A DNA stretch of 23,387 nt from a virus: the IMG/VR virus record IMGVR_UViG_3300023180_000409, positions 1 through 23,387 of that record; one strand, written 5' to 3'. The notes beneath the pieces were generated by a model. The model worked only from the letters and a program-made list of their open reading frames with translations, did no database searches and had not been told where the DNA came from. Of this stretch, positions 13,569 to 19,778 are shown piece by piece. Each line of letters begins with the position of its first letter. Within the stretch, counting starts at the first letter, position 1. Position numbers and translations under genes: made by a program.

Positions 13569-14958
13569 GGACGCACTCAGCAGAGGAGTCCCGCCAGAAA
13601 GGATCGCCTACCTAGCTTTTACGCGCAAGGCTGCATACGAAGCTCAAGAGCGTGCCATGCAGCAGTTTGGCTTTGACGAAAAGCGATTCCCATATTTCCG
13701 GACACTTCACTCCCTCGCATTCAGAGAGCTTGGGCTCCAAAGGGATGAGGTGATGACCAACACCCATTACCGCAAGTTGGGCAAAGCCCTTGGCGTAGAG
13801 TTCAAAGGGATCTACGACGAGGATCTTGGAATACACACAGGAGACGGATTGGGAGACAAGTGCTCGCGCATCGAGTCTCTTGCGAGGGTCGGCATGCGAT
13901 CTCTCGAGGAGCAATACAATCTGACGCCAGTCAATGACCTGACCCTGCATGCTGTGAAGCAATACGATGCGGCCATGCGTCGTTACAAAAAAGAAAACGG
14001 TCTGCTGGATTTTACAGACATGCTCGAGCGGTATGGCTCTGCGTTGCCAGTTGACATCTGCATCTTTGATGAGGCCCAAGATCTTAGTTCGCTTCAATAC
14101 AAAATGGCGATCGCTGCTGCGGCCAACGCAACCGAAGTTTATATAGCTGGCGACGACGACCAAGCGATCTTCGGATGGGCTGGTGCAGACGTTCAGAAGT
14201 TTTTAAATCTGAAGGGCGACCGCATGGTCCTGCCGCAGAGCTACCGAATACCGAGATCAGTTCACAAGCTCGCCCTCGACATCGTTGGCCGGATCAAGCA
14301 TCGCTATCAAAAGCCATGGTCTCCGAAGCTGGATGCTGGTTTGGTTGACTACGTTTCTGATGAACAACAGATCGACTTCTCTGGCGAAAAAAGTTGGTTG
14401 TGCATGAGTCGGTCAAAATATCTTCTGAACAGATTCCAACAGTCGGTCCGTCAGCAGGGTTATGCTTACACATACAATGGCAAGAGCTCTCTTGAGACTG
14501 AGGAGACTCGAGCCGTCATGAGCTGGGAGCGTTTGCGCAAGGGTGGATCGCTCACCATGTTTGAGGCGAAGAACCTTATTCAGTTTTTCAATTTCAATCA
14601 CACTCTGACCAAGCTCGAAAAATATCGCGTTACAGATCTGGGTCTGCCGGAAGATGCACTGCAACACGACTGGATGACGATGCTGCGCGGCATCGCCGCC
14701 GACGAGCGCGAGTATCTTAGGTCTTGTCTGCGCAATGGAGAAAAGTTTTCTGAAAAGCCACGCATCTCCATCTCGACCATCCACCAGTCCAAAGGTGGCG
14801 AGGCAGACAATGTCGCCCTGATCACCGACATGGGCCGTCTGTCTTGGGAGAACAGCCACACCGACGAGGAGAATCGAGTCTGGTACGTTGCTGTCACTCG
14901 AGCACGAGAAAGTCTGTCGATTGTCAGACCGCGAGGTTTGAGATATTATGCAATATGA
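13498..14958 (+). CDS. UvrD/PcrA-type superfamily 1A DNA helicase, 486 aa
   Basis: The protein would unwind DNA 3' to 5' at the phage fork or during repair. Helicase motifs in order: Walker A GPPGTGKT (9-16), Ia AFTRKAA (40-46), DFTDML (171-176), Walker B DEAQD (191-195), motif III AGDDDQAIFGWAGA (217-230), motif IV QSYRIPRSV (247-255), motif V STIHQSKGGEADNV (426-439) and motif VI VAVTRARE (464-471). At 486 aa it is much shorter than UvrD (about 720), with reduced 1B and 2B subdomains, closer to compact phage helicases such as Dda in size. The ATG at 13498 is set by GAGAAAGGATCAA; a TTG at 13485-region start lies within that SD. It is the last gene before the promoter module at 14983-15064. 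Confidence 0.92.
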   Translation: MRRVQIILGPPGTGKTTTLLRIVEDALSRGVPPERIAYLAFTRKAAYEAQERAMQQFGFDEKRFPYFRTLHSLAFRELGLQRDEVMTNTHYRKLGKALGVEFKGIYDEDLGIHTGDGLGDKCSRIESLARVGMRSLEEQYNLTPVNDLTLHAVKQYDAAMRRYKKENGLLDFTDMLERYGSALPVDICIFDEAQDLSSLQYKMAIAAAANATEVYIAGDDDQAIFGWAGADVQKFLNLKGDRMVLPQSYRIPRSVHKLALDIVGRIKHRYQKPWSPKLDAGLVDYVSDEQQIDFSGEKSWLCMSRSKYLLNRFQQSVRQQGYAYTYNGKSSLETEETRAVMSWERLRKGGSLTMFEAKNLIQFFNFNHTLTKLEKYRVTDLGLPEDALQHDWMTMLRGIAADEREYLRSCLRNGEKFSEKPRISISTIHQSKGGEADNVALITDMGRLSWENSHTDEENRVWYVAVTRARESLSIVRPRGLRYYAI

Positions 14959-14982
14959 GACTAACTCCTTGATAACGCTGAT

Positions 14983-15004
14983 AAAGAAAATGCTTTTCTT
15001 TTTT
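14983..15004 (+). terminator. A/T-rich hairpin with T-tract after helicase gene
   Basis: AAAGAAAA and TTTTCTTT form a perfect 8-bp stem with loop TGC, followed by TTT. The stem is weak because it is nearly all A/T, so termination would be leaky. The bases before it, CTAACTCCTTGATAA (14960-14975), recur almost exactly after the polymerase gene (23190-23204). Its right arm overlaps the TTTCTT of the promoter-like element. Confidence 0.5.
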
Positions 15005-15022
15005 AGCAGAAAGAGAGATAAT
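14995..15022 (+). promoter_or_regulatory. Promoter-like element (copy C)
   Basis: TTTCTT (14995-15000), a 16-base spacer and GATAAT (15017-15022) lie within CAGAAAGAGAGATAATAGC. The same core occurs at 7617, 9260 and 23265. It would start a transcript carrying the genes from 15065 on. Confidence 0.58.
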
Positions 15023-15028
15023 AGCTGT

Positions 15029-15047
15029 GTTGGCGATGGTCGCCAAC
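15029..15047 (+). promoter_or_regulatory. Conserved leader hairpin upstream of SD (copy C)
   Basis: GTTGGCGA and TCGCCAAC form a perfect 8-bp stem with a TGG loop. TTGAGAAAGGAAATCAG and the ATG at 15065 follow. Compared with the copies at 9238 and 23277 the outer GTTGG/CCAAC pairs are kept while the inner pairs change on both arms, as expected for a structured RNA. Confidence 0.65.
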
Positions 15048-15064
15048 TTGAGAAAGGAAATCAG

Positions 15065-15259
15065 ATGAGCAAGAGCTCCCCCGAGAAGATGGAACTTTAC
15101 AAGACTGCTTACTCCGAAGAGCACGGCACGTTCGTCGGCATCAAGCAGGTATACAAAATCACGACCGACGATTGGCTGGTTGTGGCGCATGTTGCGGGCG
15201 AACCGCAGCATCTCCTCCGGAGCTTCCGCTCTTCTGAACTTACTCAGTACGTCCTCTAA
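15065..15259 (+). CDS. Small hypothetical protein, 64 aa
   Basis: The product reads MSKSSPEKMELYKTAYSEEH..., with a beta-rich middle (GTFVGIKQVYKITTDDWLVV). The start is fixed by the conserved leader and SD directly upstream; the open frame that reaches back to 14948 covers the promoter region and is not coding. First gene of the unit driven by promoter copy C. No family recognised. Confidence 0.68.
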   Translation: MSKSSPEKMELYKTAYSEEHGTFVGIKQVYKITTDDWLVVAHVAGEPQHLLRSFRSSELTQYVL

Positions 15260-15276
15260 TCAGAAAGGAATAAACC

Positions 15277-15825
15277 ATGTACGCACTCGACCGCAAAACT
15301 CTCGACCTCCGCTCTTTCGAAAATGGCAAGGCTGCTCGCAATGCTGGCAATGGCTTCGTCCTATTCGAAGACGCAGAAGAGCTTTTGAACAACCCAAACA
15401 TAAAGAGCGAGGCTTGCTCTTTCTTCGTAGAACTCTACAACAAGCATGCTGACAAGAGTGTGACAAAGTTCGAGAGCCGCAATGTCGCGGCCAGCCGGAT
15501 TGTCAAGCTCGTCTCGACCATGCCCGTTGAGAAATCTCTTCACAACAAGACAGGAGAAAATGAAGTGACTGAAGAAGTTATTGAGGTGAATGTCAAGACC
15601 ACAGCCCCGACCAAGCAGACTCGCAAGTCTGGCTTTGCAGGAAAAATGGTTCAGGCGACCTGCCAGACCAATCCTCGTCGCGAGGCCACTCATGGCTTCC
15701 ATTCGATGCAGGTCTTGATTGATGCTGGCGAGCCGATCAGCTATGAGAAGTATATTGCTGCTGGCGGCCGACGCAACGACCTTGTGTGGGATATCGGAAA
15801 AGGCAACGCCAAGGTCATCGACTGA
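15277..15825 (+). CDS. Conserved phage protein of unknown function, 182 aa
   Basis: There appear to be two parts: residues 1-80 (MYALDRKTLDLRSFENGKAA ... KFESRNVAASRIVKLVSTM) and a C-terminal domain from about residue 115 (KSGFAGKMVQATCQTNPRRE, THGFHSMQVLIDAGEPISYE, KYIAAGGRRNDLVWDIGKG), linked by a Thr/Val/Glu-rich stretch. The NPRRE..HG..S...L and GGRRNDLxWD patterns look conserved and I recall similar segments in other phages, without a known role. A DNA-binding role is possible. SD CAGAAAGGAATAAACC precedes the ATG. A strong hairpin follows at 15828. Confidence 0.72.
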   Translation: MYALDRKTLDLRSFENGKAARNAGNGFVLFEDAEELLNNPNIKSEACSFFVELYNKHADKSVTKFESRNVAASRIVKLVSTMPVEKSLHNKTGENEVTEEVIEVNVKTTAPTKQTRKSGFAGKMVQATCQTNPRREATHGFHSMQVLIDAGEPISYEKYIAAGGRRNDLVWDIGKGNAKVID

Positions 15826-15827
15826 TC

Positions 15828-15848
15828 GGAGGGGGATCTTCCCCCTCC
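15828..15848 (+). terminator. Strong 9-bp hairpin between genes
   Basis: GGAGGGGGA and TCCCCCTCC form a perfect stem with a 3-base TCT loop, starting 3 bases after the stop of the 182-aa gene. Only ACCCTCTTTC follows, so it is not a clean intrinsic terminator; the next SD CAGAAAGGAAAGC begins 11 bases after it. Its placement matches the hairpin at 11405-11428: right after a gene and right before an SD. Confidence 0.6.
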
Positions 15849-15873
15849 ACCCTCTTTCAGAAAGGAAAGCAAA

Positions 15874-16098
15874 ATGAAGTTCCACAGATTCAAACATGAT
15901 GATGGCCGATACATAAACTTGGGGAACTGGCAGTCTTCTGTCAAGTTGGCCAAGGACGAGGCCAAGGATCTTGGACACTGGTCTCGCAGCGAGACTAAGA
16001 TCCAAACCCTGACGATCAATCAGCAAGACTCTTATCAGGCGATGATGAATCTGCTGAACCAAGACTCACGCGTGTTGGGGCAGATCCATGAGAGCTAA
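15874..16098 (+). CDS. Small hypothetical protein, 74 aa
   Basis: The product is MKFHRFKHDDGRYINLGNWQ... and ends NLLNQDSRVLGQIHES. It is hydrophilic, with likely strands at the start and helices in the middle (AKDEAKDLGHW). SD CAGAAAGGAAAGC is at a good distance from the ATG. Its end overlaps the lipoprotein gene by 11 bases. No family recognised. Confidence 0.65.
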   Translation: MKFHRFKHDDGRYINLGNWQSSVKLAKDEAKDLGHWSRSETKIQTLTINQQDSYQAMMNLLNQDSRVLGQIHES

Positions 16099-16336
16099 AA
16101 TTATATTCGCAGCCCTGTCACTTTCCGCATGCGCATCGAATGCAGAGCCAGAGGTCTCTCTCAAAACCGAAAAAGAGATCCACAGCATGAACCGGCACGA
16201 GGTGATCAATGCGATCACCGACTGCCAGTCTGCTGGCTTGAGGCCTGTTATGATTTATGGTAGAGTCCGAGTTGCTGGCCGGCCATCACCAATTGTCCTT
16301 GATGTCACTTGCGCGCCACCCAAGGCACAGTTATGA
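16088..16336 (+). CDS. Putative lipoprotein, 82 aa
   Basis: A short basic start (MRAK), a hydrophobic stretch (IIFAALSLSA) and a lipobox LSAC with Cys at residue 15 form a signal-peptidase-II signal, so the mature protein (about 68 aa) should be lipid-anchored. The mature part has two further cysteines, ITDCQSAGLRPVMIY and VLDVTCAP, that could form a disulphide in the periplasm. SD is weak (GGGGCAGATCC). Small lipoproteins of phages can act in lysis (Rz1-like) or block superinfection; there is no Rz partner visible and the gene sits among replication genes, so exclusion or an envelope function seems at least as likely (inference). Confidence 0.72.
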   Translation: MRAKIIFAALSLSACASNAEPEVSLKTEKEIHSMNRHEVINAITDCQSAGLRPVMIYGRVRVAGRPSPIVLDVTCAPPKAQL

Positions 16337-16470
16337 TCAAGCTCGGCATCGGCATAGGGATTGGCGTTGCGATAATGCAGTTTCATCTCGCACCTTTCAT
16401 CGCAGAACTTTTTGTTTCGTCTGGTGCTCGTGATCAGATTGTGCAATTTTTACAGGAGATCGAACATTGA
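16333..16470 (+). CDS. Small membrane protein, 45 aa
   Basis: Starting at the ATG that overlaps the lipoprotein stop (ATGA), the product is MIKLGIGIGIGVAIMQFHLA... ending QIVQFLQEIEH. Residues 4-32 are hydrophobic with a GIGIGIG start, enough for one membrane segment, followed by an amphipathic helix. It is too short for most ORF searches, but its start and stop both overlap flanking genes. Pairing with a lipoprotein suggests a joint envelope function. Confidence 0.62.
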   Translation: MIKLGIGIGIGVAIMQFHLAPFIAELFVSSGARDQIVQFLQEIEH

Positions 16471-17417
16471 TTATTCTAGGCGCTGGCATGGCTGGCTTGT
16501 TGTCAGCGAACATACTCAGGAGTTTCCAGCCAAAGGTATGGGAGGCACAAGACTCTCTCCCGAACAACCACGAGGCTCTGCTGCGCTTCCGGACTGACAA
16601 GGTTGGCTCTGCTTGTGCCATACCTTTCAAAAAGGTGAAAGTGAACAAGGCCATAAAGTATGACGGTAAAATTACGACTCAGCCCGATCTCTTCCTGAGC
16701 AATTTGTACTCTCAGAAGGTGACTGGTGGCGTCTGGTCTCGGTCAATCAATGATCTGAGTGCAGCAGAGCGTTACATCGCGCCACTGAACCTGATCAGCC
16801 AGATGGCTGTCAACTGTAACATCTCATATGGCAAGGTCGCTGATGAGTTTTTCCTAGATGAGCATGCAGCGTTTGACAAGCATGTACCAATTATCTCGAC
16901 AATACCGATGCCTGTGCTGATGAAGTTGGTTGGCTGGGAAGATGTGCCAGACTTTGGTGCACGGCGGATCTGGACACAGAGGGCAATCATTGATGAGCCG
17001 CACTGCGACGTTTATCAAACCATTTACTACCCAGACCATTTCGTCCCGCAGTATCGTGTGTCGGTTGTCGGCAATGTCGTGATCTCAGAGCTCGCATCAG
17101 AACCACACGTCGATCCCGGGAAATCAATCATGGAGATCTTGCGGGAAGATTTCGGCATCAATGCACGGAGGCTCGTCGGTATGAAAACGAGCTCTCAAAA
17201 ATACGGTAAGATCACGCCAATAGATGAAAAGATCAGGCAGGAGTTCATCTTCGAGATGACGACGAGGTACAATCTTTATTCCGTCGGACGCTTTGCGACA
17301 TGGCGCCAGCTTTTGCTTGATGATGTTGTCGGAGACATCCAGAAGATTGAGCAGTTCATCAGAGGAAACTCTGACTACCACCGGAAAATGAAGTCACAGA
17401 AAGGAGCAGACCAGTGA
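16467..17417 (+). CDS. FAD-dependent oxidoreductase-like protein, 316 aa
   Basis: The N-terminus MIILGAGMAGLLSANIL is a dinucleotide-binding Rossmann motif GxGxxG (G5, G7, G10) with an acidic residue at the expected strand end (E26 in KVWEAQ), typical for FAD ribose binding. A C-terminal segment NLYSVGRFATWRQLLLDDVV resembles the second FAD contact region of glutathione-reductase-2 type flavoproteins. The substrate domain in between (NNHEALLRFRTDKVG, IPFKKVKVNKAI) is not recognised. Translation starts at TTG 16467 with GGAG 8 bases upstream, overlapping the previous stop. The gene is coupled to thyX (GTGA overlap), so it may act with it: supplying reduced flavin or modifying a pyrimidine base. 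That link is inference. Confidence 0.75.
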   Translation: MIILGAGMAGLLSANILRSFQPKVWEAQDSLPNNHEALLRFRTDKVGSACAIPFKKVKVNKAIKYDGKITTQPDLFLSNLYSQKVTGGVWSRSINDLSAAERYIAPLNLISQMAVNCNISYGKVADEFFLDEHAAFDKHVPIISTIPMPVLMKLVGWEDVPDFGARRIWTQRAIIDEPHCDVYQTIYYPDHFVPQYRVSVVGNVVISELASEPHVDPGKSIMEILREDFGINARRLVGMKTSSQKYGKITPIDEKIRQEFIFEMTTRYNLYSVGRFATWRQLLLDDVVGDIQKIEQFIRGNSDYHRKMKSQKGADQ

Positions 17418-18058
17418 AAGTTAAACTTGTTGAGTGCACACCTAACGCTAAAGATCTTTTGATCTTCACCAAAAACACGCGCCTGTTGAATGTTGAGGAT
17501 GCGTACGACGAAATCAAAGACTGGCCCGAAGACAAGAAGCAGGAAGAGCTAGACTACATGCTTCAGACGATCAAGTCGAGTTGGGAGTTCATTGATTACG
17601 TTTTCGAGATCCGTGATGTGACACGAGCATTCACCCACCAGTTTGTCCGGACGCGCACAGGCTCGTACGCCCAGCAGTCTCAGCGCACAGTGGACATGGA
17701 GGGTTTTGGCTACTACACCCCGCCAAGGATCAAAGAGAACCTCATCGCTCGTGCGCTTTATGATCAGTGCATGACTATGATCAATTCTTATTATCAGGAT
17801 CTGCGAGAGATCGTCCCGGCTGAAGATGCACGTGGCGTCCTGCCAACAAACATCCACACGAACATCGTCGCAAAGTTCAACCTTCGGACTCTGCACGAGA
17901 CTGCTAAGTCCCGCCTGTCGCCGAGGGCGCAGGGTGAATACCAGCAGGTGTTCAAGTTGATGGTTGACGAGGTTGTTAAAGTTCACCCATGGGCAGAGCC
18001 CTTCCTAACGCCGACGGAGTGGTCCGCACCCTCCATGGCAAAACCTTTGAACAAGTGA
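17414..18058 (+). CDS. thyX: Flavin-dependent thymidylate synthase ThyX family, 214 aa
   Basis: ThyX makes dTMP from dUMP using FAD and methylene-tetrahydrofolate. The signature normally RHRxxSxxxxSxR reads RTRTGSYAQQSQR at residues 79-91, with FTHQFV before it as in the family; C-terminal NLRTLHETAKSRLSPRAQGE matches the dUMP/FAD contact region (NLR...R...AQ.E). The central His of RHR is replaced by Thr (T80), a notable change since that His contacts the flavin in studied enzymes. The GTG start at 17414 has AAGGAG 7 bases upstream and overlaps the preceding stop. Plain dTMP synthesis is most likely; a variant reaction such as hydroxymethylation cannot be excluded. Confidence 0.9.
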   Translation: MKVKLVECTPNAKDLLIFTKNTRLLNVEDAYDEIKDWPEDKKQEELDYMLQTIKSSWEFIDYVFEIRDVTRAFTHQFVRTRTGSYAQQSQRTVDMEGFGYYTPPRIKENLIARALYDQCMTMINSYYQDLREIVPAEDARGVLPTNIHTNIVAKFNLRTLHETAKSRLSPRAQGEYQQVFKLMVDEVVKVHPWAEPFLTPTEWSAPSMAKPLNK

Positions 18059-18065
18059 GGATAAA

Positions 18066-18260
18066 ATGAGAAAGAACTGGACAGACGAGGAAGTTCTCAA
18101 CATCATTAAGATGAAGAGCAAAATGCCGGTCAGAGAGGTCGCAAAAGAAACTGGCCTGTCGCAAACCCAGATTCACTATGCCTTGTACAACTACAAGTTC
18201 AAGAATGCCCCTGCTCCGGAGAAGAGCTTTTGGGATCGCATCAAAGGGCTTTTCTCCTGA
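18066..18260 (+). CDS. Small helix-turn-helix protein, 64 aa
   Basis: The product reads MRKNWTDEEVLNIIKMKSKM... with VREVAKETGLSQTQIHYALY, a clear helix-turn-helix (AKETGLSQTQIHYAL). The C-terminal part SFWDRIKGLFS is amphipathic. GAGGATAAA precedes the ATG. It is likely a DNA-binding regulator of the phage; the target is unknown. Together with the 64-aa protein at 13090 it makes two tiny HTH proteins in this arm. Confidence 0.7.
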   Translation: MRKNWTDEEVLNIIKMKSKMPVREVAKETGLSQTQIHYALYNYKFKNAPAPEKSFWDRIKGLFS

Positions 18261-18302
18261 GCCAAGATGGAGTAAACTTATCGTCTTAAGAAAGGAAACG
18301 AT

Positions 18303-18827
18303 ATGAATATCTTTTATGTTGACCGCTGCCCCATAGCAGCTGCCAGATCTCTTTGCGACAAGCACGTCGTAAAGATGATCCTTGAGACTGCACAACTGCT
18401 CAGCACTGCGCATCGTGAGCTTGACGGTGACGACTATGCAGATGCGGCCGAGTTGTACAAGTCAACTCACAAGAACCATCCCAGCGCAGTTTGGGTCCGC
18501 TCCAGCACAGCCAACTACACTTGGGCTTACCGTCATTTGGAGTCCCTGTGCAAAGAATATACAAAGCGTTACGGCAAGCACCACAAGACCGAGCGTCTGC
18601 TTGACGGACTCAAGCCTCGCCCAGTCAACATTCCGCCGGACCGGGGCATGTCTTATATAGAGACTCAGCCACCTCAGTGTATGCCAGAAGAGTACAAGTG
18701 CAACCCTAACACTGCGTCACACGACGATTGTGTCCGAGCCTATCGTGCATATTACTGCGGCGACAAGATGACCCAAGCTTGGGCAAAATACGATCACACG
18801 GAGGCACCGTCTTGGATAAGCGCGTAA
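18303..18827 (+). CDS. Conserved phage protein of unknown function, 174 aa
   Basis: The pattern MNIFYVDRCPIAAARSLCDK, HVVKMILETAQLLSTAHRE, NHPSAVWVRSSTANYTWAYR, then MPEEYK and AYRAYYCGDKMTQAWAKYDH with PSWI near the end is one I recognise from uncharacterised proteins of T4-like, cyanophage and other marine phages. Conserved His, Lys, Trp and Tyr residues suggest an enzyme or nucleic-acid binding protein; the general arrangement is faintly reminiscent of pyrimidine-dimer glycosylases, but I would not assign that. SD AAGAAAGGAAACG precedes the ATG. The end overlaps the phosphatase gene by 16 bases. Confidence 0.75.
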   Translation: MNIFYVDRCPIAAARSLCDKHVVKMILETAQLLSTAHRELDGDDYADAAELYKSTHKNHPSAVWVRSSTANYTWAYRHLESLCKEYTKRYGKHHKTERLLDGLKPRPVNIPPDRGMSYIETQPPQCMPEEYKCNPNTASHDDCVRAYRAYYCGDKMTQAWAKYDHTEAPSWISA

Positions 18828-19255
18828 TCATTTCTGATCTTGACGGAACTTTGTCTGATCCCTCTGCCAGACTCCATCTTTACAAAGAGCGGAAGTATGC
18901 AGAGTTCAACAAGGCTGGCAAAAACGACAAGCCAATTGAAAATGTCTGCAACATCTTGCGCAATTTGAAAGACTCTGAGACAGATGTCATCATCTGCACT
19001 GCTCGTGACGAGTCTTGCAGAAAAGACACACAGGAGTGGCTCAAGCTCAATGATGTACCTTACGACATGTTGGTGATGCGCTGGAAAGACGACCAACGCC
19101 ACGACATTGATGTCAAACGAGACATGTTCAACAAGCTCCTTGAGATTTATGATTTCAAGCAGTTCTGGTTCGTTCTTGAGGATCGCAACGTCTGCGTTGA
19201 CATGTGGCGCGGGGAAGGCCTGAGTTGTTTGCAAGTCGCACCGGGGGACTATTAA
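18812..19255 (+). CDS. HAD-superfamily phosphatase, T4 Pnkp 3'-phosphatase-like, 147 aa
   Basis: HAD motif I is IISDLDGTLSD (nucleophile D9, general acid D11), motif II IICTARDES, motif III around KRDMFNKLL, and motif IV VLEDRNVCVDMW. The C-terminal VCVDMWRGEGLSCLQVAPGDY closely resembles the end of the T4 polynucleotide kinase 3'-phosphatase (MWR..G..C.QVA.GD). This suggests removal of 3'-phosphates from nucleic acid or nucleotides. There is no N-terminal kinase domain, unlike T4 Pnkp, and no RNA ligase in the window. Start: TTG at 18812 with GGAGG 7 bases upstream; upstream in-frame codons lie within the previous gene. Confidence 0.82.
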   Translation: MDKRVIISDLDGTLSDPSARLHLYKERKYAEFNKAGKNDKPIENVCNILRNLKDSETDVIICTARDESCRKDTQEWLKLNDVPYDMLVMRWKDDQRHDIDVKRDMFNKLLEIYDFKQFWFVLEDRNVCVDMWRGEGLSCLQVAPGDY

Positions 19256-19509
19256 TGGAAATCAGAATAATCGGTAACGACATCGAGATCGATAGTGAAA
19301 AGGTCGCACGAATATTCGACATCAGGCCGACACTCAGGACTCGTCTTGAGGAGGCTATCGAAATTGTGAATGAGGCACAAGACAAAAACCCAGACGAGGA
19401 ATATCAGACGGGCTTTGGCGAAGGAAAGAGCGAAGGCTATAGCGAAGGCTATGAGGAAGGCTATGAGGAAGGATACGACGATGGACTCAGATCAAAAGAC
19501 TCCGATTGA
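19255..19509 (+). CDS. Small protein with Glu-Gly-Tyr repeats, 84 aa
   Basis: The N-terminal half (MEIRIIGNDIEIDSEKVARI ... LEEAIEIVNEAQ) looks folded. Residues 55-77 are a repeat of four-residue units of the form xEGY (GFGEGKSEGYSEGYEEGYEE...). Such GYEEGY repeats occur in some phage and flagellar proteins as flexible acidic tails; a function is not established for this one. The start overlaps the upstream stop (TAATG) with GGGGGA upstream. The repeat-encoding DNA also contains the SD and start codon of the next gene. Confidence 0.68.
   Translation: MEIRIIGNDIEIDSEKVARIFDIRPTLRTRLEEAIEIVNEAQDKNPDEEYQTGFGEGKSEGYSEGYEEGYEEGYDDGLRSKDSD
19417..19485 (+). repeat. 12-bp tandem repeat encoding xEGY units
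   Basis: About five imperfect 12-base units of the type GCGAAGGCTATA / GAGGAAGGCTAT run in frame in the 84-aa gene. The unit contains GAAGG or GGAAGG, and the last copies (GAGGAAGGA at 19465-19473) serve as SD for the ATG at 19481. Repeat-number change would alter both the tail of the 84-aa protein and the number of SD-like sites before the next gene. Confidence 0.7.
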
Positions 19510-19777
19510 ATGCATGGAGGAGGCGCTCAAGACTTTCCGAGAGCGCAACACTTCATATGGCGACAACTATCATCGCCACGGGAAAGTTATGATGGCTCTG
19601 TTTCCGGAGGGTGTTGATCTCCGGACAGAGAAAGAGTGGAACAAGTTCGGCATCGTCAACATGATCGTCGCCAAGCTCACCCGTTATTCAATGAACTGGC
19701 CAGCAGGTCATCAGGACTCTGTTCACGACCTAGGGGTTTATGCGTTCATGCTTGAGTCTCTGCATAGCGAGGATTGA
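19481..19777 (+). CDS. MazG-like / nucleotide-metabolism protein of all-alpha type, 98 aa
   Basis: The pattern FRERNTSYGDNYHRHGKVMM, WNKFGIVNMIVAKLTRYSMN and GHQDSVHDLGVYAFMLESL matches small phage proteins related to all-alpha nucleotide pyrophosphatases and nucleotide-modification-associated domains (RxxxYG...N, K..R, D...DL..Y). The conserved Asp/Glu and Lys residues fit metal and nucleotide binding. It may trim the nucleotide pool during phage replication, in line with the neighbouring thyX and phosphatase genes. The ATG at 19481 has AAGGA 7 bases upstream; the frame open further upstream is read across the repeat of the previous gene. Activity not proven. Confidence 0.68.
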   Translation: MDSDQKTPIECMEEALKTFRERNTSYGDNYHRHGKVMMALFPEGVDLRTEKEWNKFGIVNMIVAKLTRYSMNWPAGHQDSVHDLGVYAFMLESLHSED

Positions 19778-19778
19778 T

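Noticed and set aside
15361-16062. 233-codon open frame on the minus strand across two plus-strand genes
   Set aside because: Crosses the strong hairpin and SD of the plus-strand genes; composition is not protein-like and no start signal is present.
18282-18302. ATCGT ... ACGAT pair flanking the SD before the 174-aa gene
   Set aside because: Only 5 bp with the SD in a long loop; too weak to claim an RNA switch.
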